From Rhytidiadelphus loreus (lineage: Eukaryota; Streptophyta; Bryopsida; Hypnales; Hylocomiaceae): a stretch of 64,000 bases of DNA. This document shows, piece by piece, positions 1-12,438 of the stretch; within the stretch, counting starts at the first letter, position 1; the number at the start of each line of letters is the position of its first letter. A program made the translations under genes and the position numbers. The stretch spans positions 20,150,001 through 20,214,000 of the forward strand of contig OX344764.1 in NCBI GenBank assembly GCA_947034895.1, read 5' to 3'. The notes beneath the pieces are model-generated. The model saw only the letters and a program-made list of their open reading frames with translations. It was not told the DNA's origin and ran no database searches.

Positions 1-1284
1 AGAACAGAGACTCCCAACCTCGCAGTCTCGTTGAAGGAGAGCAGCAATCAAGGCGATCGTCTGGATTGTTTTGCCCAGCCCCCTGCCAACATAAAATGAT
101 ATCAAAATATCAAAGCATGAGAGACGAAACCCTACCGAATGTAGAGAGGATACTAAAACCATGAAGGACCTGATCCCGTCTCCTATTCACTGACCCAGTT
201 ACCAACAACCCTTCTTAATGTGTAAGCAGGACTTGGTTGACCATGTCTGTGGACACTAATCTTTGAATGGAATCGGGATATCCACTATCCCTTGTAATAG
301 TCTACAACCTCCCACCTGCTTTAGGTATTCATACATAGTGATAAAAAATTGATCTCAAGAGAATTTGGCTCTTGTACCCACCATACTGATCTCCGAATGA
401 ATGCACAATCCTGCATAAAATGCTTAAAAGGAATGACAGACTATCCTCTACCTTAGTATCTGTCATGGACATGCTGGTACAGAATGTGAAAAACGCAGTA
501 CTTACATATCATCTCCAAGAATTCCACCCCTATTTTCCCTGTAGAGATTGTAGAGGAACTTCACGCCATCACGCTGGTGCGCAAGAAGTCGAGAATTGAT
601 GGACGCAGGAACCTGCACAACCCTATCACCGCTCGAGGTGCCCTCCAGTACCAAGGGCTCATAGGGACCCTCTTTTTCCGACTGTATGAACAATCCAGCC
701 TCACTATCATGGAGCGTCCCATCCTCTGCGGCCACAGGCTCGACAGTAACACTCTCCACCTTCCTGCGTTTCCGCACATTTGATGCCTCCTCCTCATTTG
801 CTACTTTTGCTACATCCTCGTCTGCAACCCTAGAAACCCCGCTGCCACACCTCTGCAACTCTACGTCTTGCGAGAACGACCTTTTCGTCCGGGACTCCCA
901 GACCCCGGCTGGTGCTGCTGAATTTGATATTAGGGTTGCAGGAGCTGGACTAGACGTGGACGGTAGCGGAGGTTTAGGGCTCAGGAAATGATCGAGCCCT
1001 GCAAATTGGTCTCGGAAGCTAAATTTTGGAGGCTTTCGAGTTACAGCAGGCTCATCTAGCTCAACGTGTTGCAAAGGGGTTGCAGGAGCTGGACTAGAAG
1101 TGGATGGTAGCGGAGGTTTCAGAAAATGCTCAAACCCTGCAAATTGGTCTCGGAGGCTTGATTTTGGAGGCTTTCGGGCGACAGAAGGCTCAGTTTCAGG
1201 CTCAGAGTGCTCGGGCGTTGTTGCAGTTCTGATTCTCTGAGCACTGCACGTCTGGAGTGACTCTTTGAAGGCTTTCAAGGACAT
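1..1284 (-). CDS. SWI2/CHR9-like SNF2-family DNA-dependent ATPase, N-terminal part (partial)
   Basis: This is the 5' part of a SNF2-type chromatin/repair ATPase, closest in my judgement to plant SWITCH 2 (CHR9, ERCC6L2-like), a presumed nuclear DNA-repair translocase. Two exons are visible: 1284-506 and 82-1, the second running off the window. The intron has donor GTAAGT and acceptor GCAG. The spliced junction reads GGILGDDMGLGKTIQTIA, which is the Q-region and Walker A motif I, in frame. Before it comes VVQVPASINSRLLAHQRDG, typical of the family start of the helicase core. I chose the start at 1284 (MSLKAFKESL) over 1305 because known homologues begin MSLxxFKE. The N-terminal tail contains two copies of a repeat of about 35 residues (core RDQFAGxxHFL and PPLPSTSSPAPAT), followed by a basic KRRK patch. 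The gene is divergent from the RH7-like helicase. Family assignment is firm; the exact orthologue is an inference. Confidence 0.85.
140..420. repeat. Dispersed repeat inside the SWI2-like intron
   Basis: The intron sequence resembles 22922-23250, upstream of the F-box gene. Shared stretches include the GATCCCGTCT..CTATT core, GTTACCAACA, and further on a GATAAAAA.TTGATCT..GA..AGATTTGGC-like segment. The spacing between shared blocks is roughly conserved. The element type is unknown and no terminal repeats were identified. Confidence 0.4.
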
Positions 1285-1545
1285 GGTGATGGTACAATCT
1301 CTCATACAATCATGGATCTGGCTTTCCCTCGCGTGGATTGATCATGCACTCCATTCATCGTTGCTGCTTGTGCAAACCCTAATTCCCTTCCGTCTTCATG
1401 GTTTCGCATTCGGCAAGTCTGGGGAGACTCTGTGAACTCTTTCAAGGACATAGTGTGGCTAAACTTCTCTCATAAAATTATGGCAGTGGATGCTCCTCGC
1501 TCATGCACTCCACTTATCGTTGCCGTGTGTGTAAACCGAATTTCT
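1245..1545. repeat. Imperfect tandem duplication of the SWI2 start region
   Basis: About 1250-1385 is repeated at about 1425-1545. Both copies contain a CTTTCAAGGACAT core (the start codon complement), then TCTCTCATA, then CATGCACTCCA and a TATCGTTGC-like string. The outer copy has the start-codon position but its downstream reading frame does not continue, so it looks like a duplicated 5' end left in the promoter. Confidence 0.55.
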
Positions 1546-2498
1546 GTACATCCTCATCGCTTACCAAGCAATTCGAGACTGTAATCAGCTAACGATCGAA
1601 CCCAAGTTTATTCTTCTACGTGATCCAAAACTCCAATCGCTTCATGGACACACTCAACCAACAGTTTTGCGTGACTGACGAAAGAGCAGGTGCATTGAAA
1701 ATTGCACAGATTTCAAAACTCCGGAGGCTCCAACAAAATTCACAAACCCTACAGAGAATTTCCACTTCACACACTTCCAGATTTTGAATCACGTACAGCG
1801 CCGCGAACTCCTCTCAATTTCGTCAACACAGACTCAAATTCGGCAAATGTGCAACGGCTAGTTGAAGGGGCGTTTCACGATTACCCACCTCACGAAATTG
1901 TTGCAACCAAAGCTTGTTTGTCTCGTAAATGCGTCAATTTCTAAATAGATTCGGATTGTCGCTAAGCGGCATCTCCAAACAATCAGGGGCAGGAATAAAT
2001 TCGCGGAGCTCGGTAACGATTGCTGAATCTTATAAATCCGTGCTCAGAGAGAAGAAGAAATCATACCCTGGAATACTGTCACCGGTGTATCAGCATTGGT
2101 ATAATCAGGGTATCAATAGTTAAATGGTTATCGACCTCTGCGTTCCAGATGATTAGGGTTTTAGTCATTTTGGTCTTGAATAAGGTGACGAACATTCCTT
2201 GCGCACCTCCGTCGTCAAGGCGCTGCTCGCGAGCGAGCTTCAGGCCTGGGGAGGTTCTGTCCTCGCTCCATCACTTCCTTCGATTACTAAAATCTACACC
2301 GTTGTTCTGATTTTGGCCTAGTCTTTGTGGAGCCACACGTCCACTCAGAGGGTCCAACCGCTACCTTCAGGCCTGTCAATTTGAACGCTTTGCTGCGTGA
2401 TTGAGGGTGTGGAAGTTGCGGAGAATTTAGCACGACAATGGCGGAATTGGTGAGGGCGACAATTTGAGCTCAAGAGTGATTGAGTTTGGTCGCTGAGG
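1285..2498. promoter_or_regulatory. Divergent promoter region between the SWI2-like and RH7-like genes
   Basis: This 1.2-kb interval separates two head-to-head genes. It contains telomere-like boxes at 1374-1382 (AAACCCTAA) and 2153-2161 (TTAGGGTTT), as seen in promoters of many plant growth and ribosome-biogenesis genes, and a TATA-like TTATAAAT near 2029. No convincing coding sequence was seen; the short open frames here lack homology that I recognise. Confidence 0.5.
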
Positions 2499-5400
2499 AT
2501 GCCGGGACCTGTAATCATGGAGAACGGTCATTCGGCCGCGGAGATTGTGAAGAAGAGCGAAAAGGTGAAGGTAGTCGACGAGGCTATCGTCGATGTGACG
2601 ATATCGCCGCCGGCTCCGGAGTCTGAGAAAAAGAAAAAAAAGAAACAGAAGAAGAAGGCGAACGGTGACGCTGCGGGGACGGAGGCGTCGAAGTCGTCGA
2701 AGAAGAAGCGGTCGAAGTCTTCTGAGGAAGATGGCGCTGCGGCGAAGAAGATTCAGAAAGTGGTGGAGAATGGAGGGAAGGAGTCTGGTGTTGCTGTGGA
2801 CGCGATGGCGGTGTCGAACTTCAATATCTGCAAGGCGTTGCAGAAGAAGCTGAAATCGAAGGGCATCGAGTCTCTGTTTCCGATTCAAGCTCAGACGTTC
2901 GACGCGGTGTTCAGTGGAAATGACATGGTCGGACGAGCTCGCACTGGACAGGTAGGGTTTCGGGGCAGAGTGTTGCAGCGGCGGCTGGTGTGATGCATTT
3001 TGCGACAATTTCAAGTACTTGAATGTTTGGAATTGTGGAAAGAATTCGTTGATTTGGTGAATGTGTCCCGCATTCCCCGCACATTTTGGCAATGTGTCCC
3101 TTTCATGAGAGTTGTTGTGGCCGGACTTCTTGCTGGACCCAATGCATGACACCGAAAGTCTAGTTTATCGGCTTGTTTGGGGAATGTTCGACCGATCTAA
3201 GAACTGTAGTATACAAAGCTGGTCCTGGTTACTAAATTTTTCGACGCTTGAAACGCAGCTTAGTGTTCTTGACTTCTTTTGGGACATCTAGTGCTCCGAG
3301 GAAACAAGAAATTGTGATATTCTGCGTTCCGTGTGTCCGCCATGACGATTAGCTGTTAACGTCTGTTTCCGGCGAATGTCGGCGAATGCAGGGAAAAACT
3401 TTGGCGTTTGTGCTGCCTGTGTTGGAGTCTCTGACCCAGGGTGGGCAAGTGAAGAACCTCCAGAGAGGTCGAGCTCCGAGCGTGATCGTTCTTGCGCCGA
3501 CCCGGGAATTGGCAAAGCAGGTGCATGCAGATTTTGAGACATACGGCAATTCAGTGGGATTGAGCACCGTGTGTGTTTACGGCGGTGCGCCGTACGGTCC
3601 CCAGGAGAACGCTTTGAGAAAGGGCGTGGACATTGTGGTGGGCACTCCTGGACGAATCAAGGACCACATCCAAAGAGGAGGTTTGAACCTGAAGAACTTA
3701 AAGTTCCGCATTTTGGACGAAGCCGACGAGATGCTGAACATGGGGTTCGTGGACGACGTGGAGTTGATCCTGAGCGGGGTGGACGATCCTGCGAAGGTGC
3801 AGACTTTGCTGTTCAGTGCCACCCTTCCGGAGTGGGTGCGCAAGATCGCGGCGAGGTTTCTGAAGGCGAGCAGGAAGACGGTGGATTTGGTGGGCGACGA
3901 GAAAATGAAGGCCAGCAACAGCGTGAAGCACTTGCTGCTTCCAGGTCACTACAGCATGAGAACTCAACTGGTGCAAGACGTGATCAGCTGTTACGCCACC
4001 GGGGGCCGGGTGATCGTGTTCACGGAGACGAAGAACGACGCGACTGAGTTGTCGGGAGCGTTGAAGCTGGGCACTTCAAGGACTCTTCACGGGGACATTC
4101 CTCAAGCGCAGCGTGAGGTGACACTTCAAGGTTTCCGTTCAGGGAAGTTCACTGTTCTAGTGGCCACGGATGTTGCTGCGAGAGGGTTGGATATCAACGA
4201 CGTGCAGTTGGTGATTCAGTGTGAGCCTCCACGAGATGCGGAGACTTACATTCACCGGTCTGGGCGAACGGGACGAGCTGGAAACACAGGTATTTCTGTT
4301 TTGTTTTATAACAGGAAGAAGGAGTACATGATTCCCTTGATCGAACGTCAAGCGGGATTCAAGTTTGAGCGAATTTCACCTCCTCAACCCGCCGATATTG
4401 CCAAGGCCAGCGGCAACACGGCGTTGGATGGTATTCTTGCCGTAAACGACAGTGTGGTGCCTTTGTTTCGTAAGGCAGCTGAGGATCTTGTGGCGAGCAG
4501 TGGTCTGCCGGTGCTGGATGTGCTTGCAATGGCCATCGCAAAGATATCTGGTCAAACGGAGCTGAAGAGAAGGTCGTTGCTTACTTCACATGATGACGCC
4601 ACCACGCTGATGTTGAAGGCAAACACGAGCATGTACTCCCCAACATATGCGTTCAACTGTTTGCGAAAGTATGTGCCGGAGTCATTTGTGAATGAAGTGA
4701 GGCGCATGAACCTGACGGTGGACAGCACGGGAGCAGTGTTCGATGTTCCACATCGGAGTGTGGAAGTATTCACTGAAGGTACTTTTCGCTGGCCTGATTG
4801 CATCGCAGGAAGTTCTTGTGTATTGGAGTGTGATGCCTCTGTTCTGTGTTGGTTGTCAGGTGTGGTGTGATACTTTGTAAACGAATGTGGAGTTATATGA
4901 GTGGGGTGTGCTGAAACAATTCATTTTTTTGTTTCATGTGATGTACCGCTAAGTTGTTTTCTAGGGCTCGAGGTTTTTAAAGTGTCTTATATTGTGAGTA
5001 AGTAAATATATGGTGGTCGGAGGTCCTTTGGGGCTTGCTTTGCGTGTGGACTGAGTGGTTTGTGTTGGGTGATTGGATTCAGAGCAAGAGGATGAAAACT
5101 TTACGGTGGAAGTTTTGGTCTCCCTACCCGAATTGCAAGTGAAACCGGATCGGGGCGGTGGTGATGATAGAAGGTATGTGCGGGTGTAGGTTGGGTGATT
5201 CCTTGTTGGTTTCATCATCTATAATGCTGGACGGGAGCTAGTTTAGGATTTCAAATTCTTGGCTTGAGCGATTTGGCGTTGGTTCTCCTGCATACCTCTA
5301 ATTGGCAGCGGTGGTAGTGAGATGGTGGGATGGGTGTGGGAAAGAGTTTTGGTGTAATTAAGAGACACGGACCCTGAACTGTGGTTGTACAAATGTATGG

Positions 5401-5503
5401 GTGCAGCTTCGGTGGAAGAGGTGTTAGAGGAGGCGGGTTTGGCGGAAGGGGAGGTGGATGGGGTGGGGGCAGAGGTGGAGGTGGACGGTTCAATCGTTAT
5501 TGA
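2499..5503 (+). CDS. DEAD-box RNA helicase, nucleolar RH7/DDX21-like
   Basis: This is an ATP-dependent RNA helicase of the plant RH7 (PRH75)/DDX21 group, expected in the nucleolus in rRNA processing and RNA refolding. My model joins 2499-2951, 3392-4778, 5083-5173 and 5407-5503. All introns are GT-AG, phases agree at every junction, and the product is 675 residues, close to the roughly 670 of Arabidopsis RH7. Order: a lysine-rich N-terminus; Q motif (FPIQAQTF); motif I RARTGQGKT spanning the first splice junction at residues 147-154; PTRELA; TPGR; DEAD at about 260-263; SAT; VIVFTETK; ATDVAARGLD; HRSGRTGRAG; then a GUCT domain ending GAVFDVP. The last exon encodes a glycine-arginine tail (GGRG, FGGRGGGWGGGRGGGG) ending RFNRY-stop. 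The tail exon is easily missed because exon 2 can be read on to a stop at 4870. Confident call. Confidence 0.93.
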
Positions 5504-8112
5504 TGACCTCATTCTTTCGGCCTCGAACAAGAGGCACTGTAACTTTTTAACTGAATTCTCTGCAACCCTAGCACCTGAGATAGTCACAGAGCTGGAAGCA
5601 ACGATTGATAAATCTGCTAATGTGGTGATGAGACATCTTTGCTGTGAGCGGACATCGATGGAGCACACTACGCTGTAACGCTCCTTGATTGTGAAAGACT
5701 GATGTCAGCAGGATGCTGGAGGTGGAATCGGTAGTTGCAACAGCATACCGATGGCAGAAATCTGCCGTGGTGTCGACCTCACTGCGTATGAATCGTTCCA
5801 AGTTGGGACCATGATCAATGATTATTGGATATGAGACGAATATGTGCAATAGATTACACATCTTTTCGATGAAATTTTGTGGCGTACAATTGTGTTGTTT
5901 CTGCCGACTGTGTGGAATGAATGAGATGTTGGAATGGGTATACTGTAGTCAATGAACCTTACTTCGTTTTGGGCGGGGATGTAGTACATTGCCGTCATGT
6001 TTCTTTTGTGTGCTTAAACCTTTTTTATACCGCAACTTTCTCATCCTGACTGTATAAACTATAAACCCGATTTTGACTTTGAAGGTGTCTGTTCTGGACT
6101 TCTGGCTAAGAGAATGATGTTCATCAAGTCCTGCTTTTACTGCACTTTTCAAGTGCTGAAAATTTGAGATATTGAACAATATACAATATTGAGTAGGCAC
6201 ATCCAACATGGGTGTCATTATGCACATCTCCTAAACCATTGAAGAAACAATTTAACCCTTAAAAGGATGGACGTTGCAGCTGAAATGTGGTTGGTGGATG
6301 ACTTCATTGTTCACTATAGAAACAAAGAATGCACTTTATTGGTCCAATAATTGGAGCAATTTTGGTGACTACCTTGGTCATAGGGTTTTGTGTTCTGTAA
6401 AGGTTAAAAGCATCTATGAAAAAATATTATAATTTGGCATAATTTTTGTTTAATTACTAATGCATTCTTTGGTGCATTAAATCTCCTTTCAGTTGAAATG
6501 TGATAAAAAAATATGTGATTTCATCTTTAAAAACAAAATATATCAAAATCTCATACATAAATAGTCATTACAATAGGAAGATTTAGATAAAAGGAAGGAT
6601 GTCCCTCGTAACCAAGGTATGTAGTCTAGCTAAGGAATATGATGTCCAAACTTGGATGAACAAACTTAATTCAATCCAATCTCAAAAGTGATTGAACTTC
6701 TTTCTTTTATTTTTTAGAAAGGACTTCAACTTTGAAATGAGGCCTATAACTAAAGTAGTTGGCTAAAAATGATTCAATTTTTGAACCAATAAGCACATTC
6801 TTCATTTCTATTTTTAAATTGGTCAAATTTTTATGTATTCTAATTGTTTTTAATAAGGGGGCTAGAGGGTCCATCTAGAGTGTTTGTGTAACAAGAGGAT
6901 TTGTGTTAGAGTGAGCTTACAATTCATGGTAAGTTTGCTTTCAAGATTTTCTATGATGAAAGGAATGGCTTGATTCATGAGAAGCAAAAGATCTCTTGCT
7001 GAAGTTTAAAGATGTCATGTCTATATATCATAAAAATTTCAAGTTTGTTTTGTGAAATTTGAAATTATTGTGAAGTTTTGGAAAAAGAATGAAAAAAAAT
7101 TCATAAAAATTTATATCAAATTCACATCAAATATAAAATTAGGTTGAAGGATTCAAAATTTTCTTTGTATGTGTATATGTTGGGATAGTACACTATGGTA
7201 TACAATATATTCTTGTGGAATATTTTCCAATATATTAACATCTAATCCTTTTTGTGGCTATTGAAATTTTTTGTTGATCAAATGTGTGTATTAATAGTGA
7301 TGATGTCTATAGATATTAGAATAGGATAAGCAATTTTGGACAAGTTGTTAAAATCCTTTTTTGCTTATGAAATTTAAAAAGTATGTATTCAATAGGATAG
7401 TATGCAAATGTCTCCAAAATCCCCATCTTTGGTGCAAAAATCTAATTCCAAGAAAATGTACAAATTGTTTTTCATTCTAACTTCAAAAACTATAATCTTG
7501 CAATCTACGTAGCTAAAGCTTATGAAAGTTTTATACTTATTTGAAAATCCAATAAAATTTTGAATGGTTGAATTTTTTTAAATAAATTTTTTATATTTAC
7601 TCAATGCAGTAAAAATTGACAGTTTTGAGAATTTTAGCTTAAAATATACTTTGTCTTTTAGGGATTAAAAAATTTATTGTGTACAGAAATTAATAATACC
7701 ACAAAGAGAAAATTTCCAATACTATACGCTTTAAACGTGTTTAAGAAACCAAACAAATATGACTTTGATGAAGAAAAATATTTTTTGTCCTTCAAGGCTC
7801 TTTGAAGTCATTTGAAAAGATGCATCAATTGACTTCGGAGTAGTTTCAAAGCTATGAGCTTTTCCATCAATGTGCCAAAATTTAATTACTTCCAAACTAA
7901 AGTAACTCATTTGTTTTAACCCAAAAAAATCCATTGCAATTTGAACCCCCAAAATGAAAAATATGGGCATTGTTGGGTCAAGATTTGAAAATGGAAAAGA
8001 TGTAAAATGGAAACAATAACTATAGGATCTTAATCCCATGTTTATTTAGAATATTTATGAAAAAAATTCAAATTCAAATTCTTTATCAATTGTGATATCT
8101 ATGTGCTCAAAG

Positions 8113-8415
8113 TCATTAGGTGAGATTTGGGGCCTCCAGAAGAACGTTTCAAGCCTGTTCCTTTCATTGTTTCCCCTGCAGTGAAAGAATGGCCAACTAT
8201 CAAAAAATAAAAAATTGAAAAAAAAAAATTAAAAGAAAAAATTCTTAAATTTGAAAAAAAAATTGAAAAAAATAAAAGAAAAAAATAGAGAAATGAAGTG
8301 GTATCCTCTTGGCCACATAGGGCTATTGCAGTATCACTGCAGCAATCAAGTTTGATGGTTATCTGGTTATCTGATAACTTGCAGTCTTCTGGAGGTCCCA
8401 GATCTCACCTAATGA
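8113..8415. mobile_element. MITE-like element with ~31-bp terminal inverted repeats
   Basis: The left end begins TCATTAGGTGAGAT and continues through CCTCCAGAAGA. The right end is its complement, TCTTCTGGAGG through CTCACCTAATGA. The arms match over about 31 bp with two or three differences and enclose about 240 bp of mostly A-rich sequence without coding potential. A related left arm (GAGATTTGAGGC through GCAGTGAAAGAAC) occurs at 29838-29905, so this is a family. No clear target-site duplication was found, so the superfamily is not assigned. Confidence 0.6.
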
Positions 8416-8689
8416 ATGAGAATTTTGTTATCTTATGGCATACCTATGACTAAAAAAATGAGGTTTTTTGTGACTGCAAAGAACAATTGGTTTTGAGTTG
8501 CATAGGACATTTTACAACTAGTGCTAATTTGGAGACCTGTAGTCGTTGTGAAGTTGCATGTGGAATTATAGTCACCAAAGATGAAGGGATTGTTTTTTCA
8601 TGTGACAACCTATTTAGATGAACTCTTTTAATGTACTTGCTTATTGGTGGTATTTGTTGCTATGTGAGGCCGGTCACTCTATCAATGAG

Positions 8690-8870
8690 TTGTGTGACTT
8701 GTTTTATGACTAATGTATGACTTGTTTGCGATTCATTTGTGACTTCATTGCAGCTTATCTATGACTTCATTAGAACATCATTGTAACTCATTTGTGACTT
8801 TATAGCAACTTGTTTGTGACCTATTTGTGACTTATTTGCAACTCATCTATGACTTATAGATTTTGAAATT
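8690..8870. repeat. Degenerate ~20-bp tandem array rich in TGTGACTT
   Basis: Variants of TGTGACTTxTTTGxxACTCAT recur about every 20 bp for 180 bp. The core TGACTT recalls the subterminal repeats of the CACTA element at 44 kb, but no CACTA terminus was seen here. Confidence 0.45.
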
Positions 8871-10044
8871 CTAATCTCAATGATTTGTAGATTTTAGAAT
8901 TTTTAATCAAGATTCTATTTTAATTTTCAAAAATGAGAATATTGGTATTTAATAGATTTTACTAGTTTAGGAAACTTTACAATTTCATAGGTTTTAAAAT
9001 TTCTTAGATTAATCGAGGATTTAATGTATTTTTTGATTTCTATAGACTATAGAAATCTTCAAATTGTAGAAATCTTAGAATTCATTACATTAGAGTACTA
9101 CAACTTACAAGTCTTATATGTTTAACCTATTAATATGGGACAATTGATATAAGACAATTGGGAAATGACTTTGAAAATGACTACAAGAAATTCACCAAAA
9201 TTTCAATATCAACTTGTGTAAGAATGGAAACAATTGATAGCTTTATTAGAGCAATATAAAGTAAGAAGGAATAAAATTGAAAATAATTTTGAAAATCTCC
9301 CTAAACTTGATTTTGAGGATTTTGGACATACTTGACTCTCCTTTAAATAAGTTAATTACACCTAATTGTAACTCCTTTATAAAATCAATCCCTTCAAATT
9401 CTTTCCTATGATATATAATTTATATTCATAAAAGCCTAGATATAATTTAGATATATTTATTTATAACATTTTAAAAACTCATAAGATGAGAATCCCAAAT
9501 TTTCTTTTTTTATTTCCAACAAGACCTCCCCAATTAGACAATTCAATACTCCATAGGCCACTTTTTGGCCTCAATGGCCTTCCACAATTAACGCTCAACG
9601 TCGTGGTCATGGGCCCGTCCTTTCCATGGACGGTTTTAGGGCAGTCCACCTGGCTGACGCCACTTGGCACCCCCATGCAACCCCAGCATGCCGGCCTCTC
9701 CCGCGTGGCTGCGGCCACTTACTGCCAAGTGGACTCTCCTCTCTACCTCTTCCACTTTCAGTCTCCCCTTCCCTTTGGAATTGGGATTGGACCATTGTCG
9801 CAGCTGCACCTTCAATTCCATGGCTGTCAATCTCAACCTTCACTTGCCTTCTTTTCACCGAAAACATCTGCACCTTTTATTTTCGAAGGTGGTGACGCAA
9901 GAGAAATAGAATCAATGTCTTACAATTTGTTGCAATCGATTATCGTTTTCTCTTTCAGCGTTACATTCCTTGTGTCGCAGTCCTCCTGTTCTCCTCTTCC
10001 GCGTTTGATTGAAATCTCTGCACGCGTAAACTCCGTCCTCGGAG

Positions 10045-10396
10045 CTCACCCGTAAGAATTTCTTGCCACTATTGCTCCAGAATTGACTGAATTCCTAGTA
10101 ATCAGGAGATTGTCAGTTGAAATGGCGAAGATTTCTGCAATTGTAGTGAAAGACCTAATCTCTCTGTGTTGGCAATAGTAGACTTCATATCCAATTGAAT
10201 TGAAATTGGATTAGTCAGGGTCTCACCCGTAAGAATTTTCTTGCCATTAATTATTGCTCCAGAATGGACTGAATTTCTAGTAATCAGGTAATTCTCAGTT
10301 GGAATGGCGAAAGATTTCTGCAATTGTAGTAAACCCTAATCTCGGTGTTGGCAATAGGAAACTCACCCAATTGAATTGAAATTGGATTAGTCAGAG
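10045..10396. repeat. Direct tandem duplication (~175 bp) upstream of the glyoxalase-like gene
   Basis: The units at 10045-10221 and 10222-10396 both begin CTCACCCGTAAGAATTT and both contain ATTGCTCCAGAAT, TAGTAATCAGG, a GATTTCTGCAATTGTAGT segment and the end ATTGAAATTGGATTAGTCAG. The second copy carries an AAACCCTAA box (10331-10339). The duplication sits 60 bp before the coding start and so lies in the likely promoter or 5' UTR. Confidence 0.7.
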
Positions 10397-10454
10397 TTTG
10401 GGAATTGGATTATTAGTCAGGGTTCTTTGTCTGAATGGTTGTCATGTGTGTGAG

Positions 10455-12438
10455 ATGGACAGGGAGGAGGTAGCTATGGCGGACGTGTCGCCGTTTCAGG
10501 GCGTCCACCTGCATCATGTGGCTCGCGAAACTTCCGACGTTAATCGTATGGTGGAGTTTTACCAGAAGGTGTGCATGTTGGGGTTACAGAATGTTATGTA
10601 TGGTGGATTCAGTTGTGATATTTGTAATTTGAGGTTGTTTGTTATCCAATTTTGTACTTCGTGTTGATTCGTTCCTTATACAATTGGGGTGTGATCTGTA
10701 GGTTAAGGTGATAGCTAAGAGATGATTTAGCATCATGCGGACGTAATTTAGCATTGTTGAAAATGTAAAAGCTCTGAGTACGTGCATGTTGAGAGGTCTG
10801 GGTTGAGGACTCCGGATCATTCTGGATCATTCTGGTTAATATACACAATATGGCACTGGCTGACTTACTGCAATTGTTATTCTTGGTTATTAGGTGTTTG
10901 GGTTTCAGAAGATGGAAACGCCTCAGTCGTTTGGAGATTTCAATGTAACTTGGCTGCACTTGCCGCCAATATATCAGTTGCATGTGGTCGAGCGAGACCC
11001 GAAGTCAAGGTTGCCGGAGAGCCCTTTTGTGGTGCCCAGTGACGCCAAGTATGTTACTGCTGACCATGTTTCGTCCATGAGTCTATTGCTGTTGAACAGG
11101 GTTTTGGGGATTTACTAGACTGTGTCTGGAACTTCTAGACAACATTGCAAAGAGAGTCGTCCTTGTGATTTATAGGGTGACTCTGTAGTCACACTGCTCG
11201 TGCGCAGACCTCCGATTTTTTGTTACACAGATGATGTCGGCAATAAGTTCTAGAAAGTCTAATTTCACTAACAAAGGTTGGTTTTCACTTATCTGTAGTG
11301 TTAGAAATGACGGTGTTTCAACGATTCTGCAATCCATGTTCTTAATACTCCGAACTGAATGTGTGTTGCAGTGCTGATGTGAGTGCTTTGTGGCGGGGAC
11401 CTCATTTGTCATTCCGAGTATCTGATTACGATGCTGCCATCGATACTTTGAAGGTATTATACTGCCTTGCTGTGCTCGACTTTCCTACGCAAACATGAGG
11501 GCTACGAAAGTTTCTCCAAATGTGCAATTACTATCGGTACTACTATTTATGAAGAAGCAACTTTTTACTGGAATAAAGTCTACATGTATGGAAGAAACTC
11601 TCAGAATTTGAAGTAATTCTACATGATCAAAGAATTTGCAATCCGTAGTGTATTTGTAGTCTGATATTTTTGGAAATAGAATGAGTGCACATTCGTTGTA
11701 CTGGTTATGTCAAAATAGCACCAAGTTGAATTCCTCAAAGCATTATATTCTAACATTTTATAGCATAATTTGACATGCTCTTTCAAAAGTTGGGCTCAAT
11801 TTCATCCTTCTCTCGTTAACTGTAGTGTCCTCTTATCACAAACATATCACTGACGGGTATCCAAATTGGATTCCATTCAAGGTTTGATAACTTTAGCGAA
11901 AGAATGTTTCTATTACTTCTTGAAATGGATGATGCCAGAAATAGGTTTTACATTGACTTTTATCCCTTCAGAACCCTTATGTGCTCTTCCGCTGATTATG
12001 CAATTGTTGATTTTAGTGTTTTTTACATTTCCTTACCTTTGGAGTCTCTATCTTCCTGTGCCAGACGAAAGACATCAAATACTTCGAAAAGACGCAACAA
12101 GAAGGCAAAGTGAAGCAATGCTTCTTCTTCGATCCTGATGGTAAGCCTGCTTCGAGGATGCAATATATGGCTCATTCAATGAAGTAGCTGAAGAAGTCAG
12201 CACCATAGACAAAATCAACTAAAGATGATTCTTTCTTTAGCAGCTTCGACGTTTCAGAAGGCTACAATAATTGCGATAATTAAGATCTCCATTCATGTTG
12301 AGCTGGGTTGGTCTTTCGGTTCAAACCAGCCAAGTCCTGTCTTAGCGTGGTTTTATTTTATTTTCCACTCTAATGATGTATGAAAAATTCTTTGCAGGTA
12401 ATGGTTTGGAGATTGGCAACTGGCCTGTACCGAAGTAG
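10455..12438 (+). CDS. Glyoxalase I / VOC-fold family protein
   Basis: This is a small vicinal-oxygen-chelate-fold protein resembling plant lactoylglutathione lyase-like (GLYI-like) proteins, a group that detoxifies 2-oxoaldehydes or has lost that activity. The model joins 10455-10568, 10894-11048, 11372-11453, 12065-12140 and 12398-12438. All sites are GT-AG, phases agree, and the product is 155 residues. Two VOC half-modules are visible: GVHLHHVARETSD then MVEFYQKVFGFQ, and later GPHLSFRVSDYDAAIDTLK then CFFFDPDGNGLEIGNWPVPK. Candidate metal ligands are the histidine of HLHHVA, the glutamate of LHVVER, the histidine of PHLSFRV and the glutamate of GLEIGN. Starts at 10398 or 10476 are also in frame. 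I prefer 10455 (MDREEVAMADV), but 10476 is nearly as good. Enzymatic activity cannot be inferred from the sequence alone. Confidence 0.85.

Larger units (their letters stand above)
5504..9485. other. AT-rich non-genic interval
   Basis: The first few hundred bases are probably RH7-like 3' UTR and flank. The rest is AT-rich with frequent stops in all frames and no recognisable domain. It contains a MITE-like inverted-repeat element (8113-8415) and a degenerate TGACTT-rich array (8690-8870), listed separately. Confidence 0.6.

Noticed and set aside
2427..3152. 241-codon minus-strand frame
   Set aside because: Antisense of the lysine-rich RH7-like first exon; the Arg/Leu-rich product is a by-product of AAG/GAG codons.
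3571..4803. Several open frames on both strands across the helicase exons
   Set aside because: All overlap the RH7-like coding exon, which has full motif support.
5243..5678. Open frames over the last RH7-like exons, including a plus-strand frame at 5385
   Set aside because: The Gly/Arg frame that splices in phase with exon 3 and ends RFNRY is the real one; the others are out of phase.
9486..10055. 189-codon plus-strand frame and overlapping frames upstream of the glyoxalase-like gene
   Set aside because: Composition is typical of pyrimidine-rich promoter/leader DNA. There are several overlapping frames on both strands, no domain, and it ends inside the tandem duplication.
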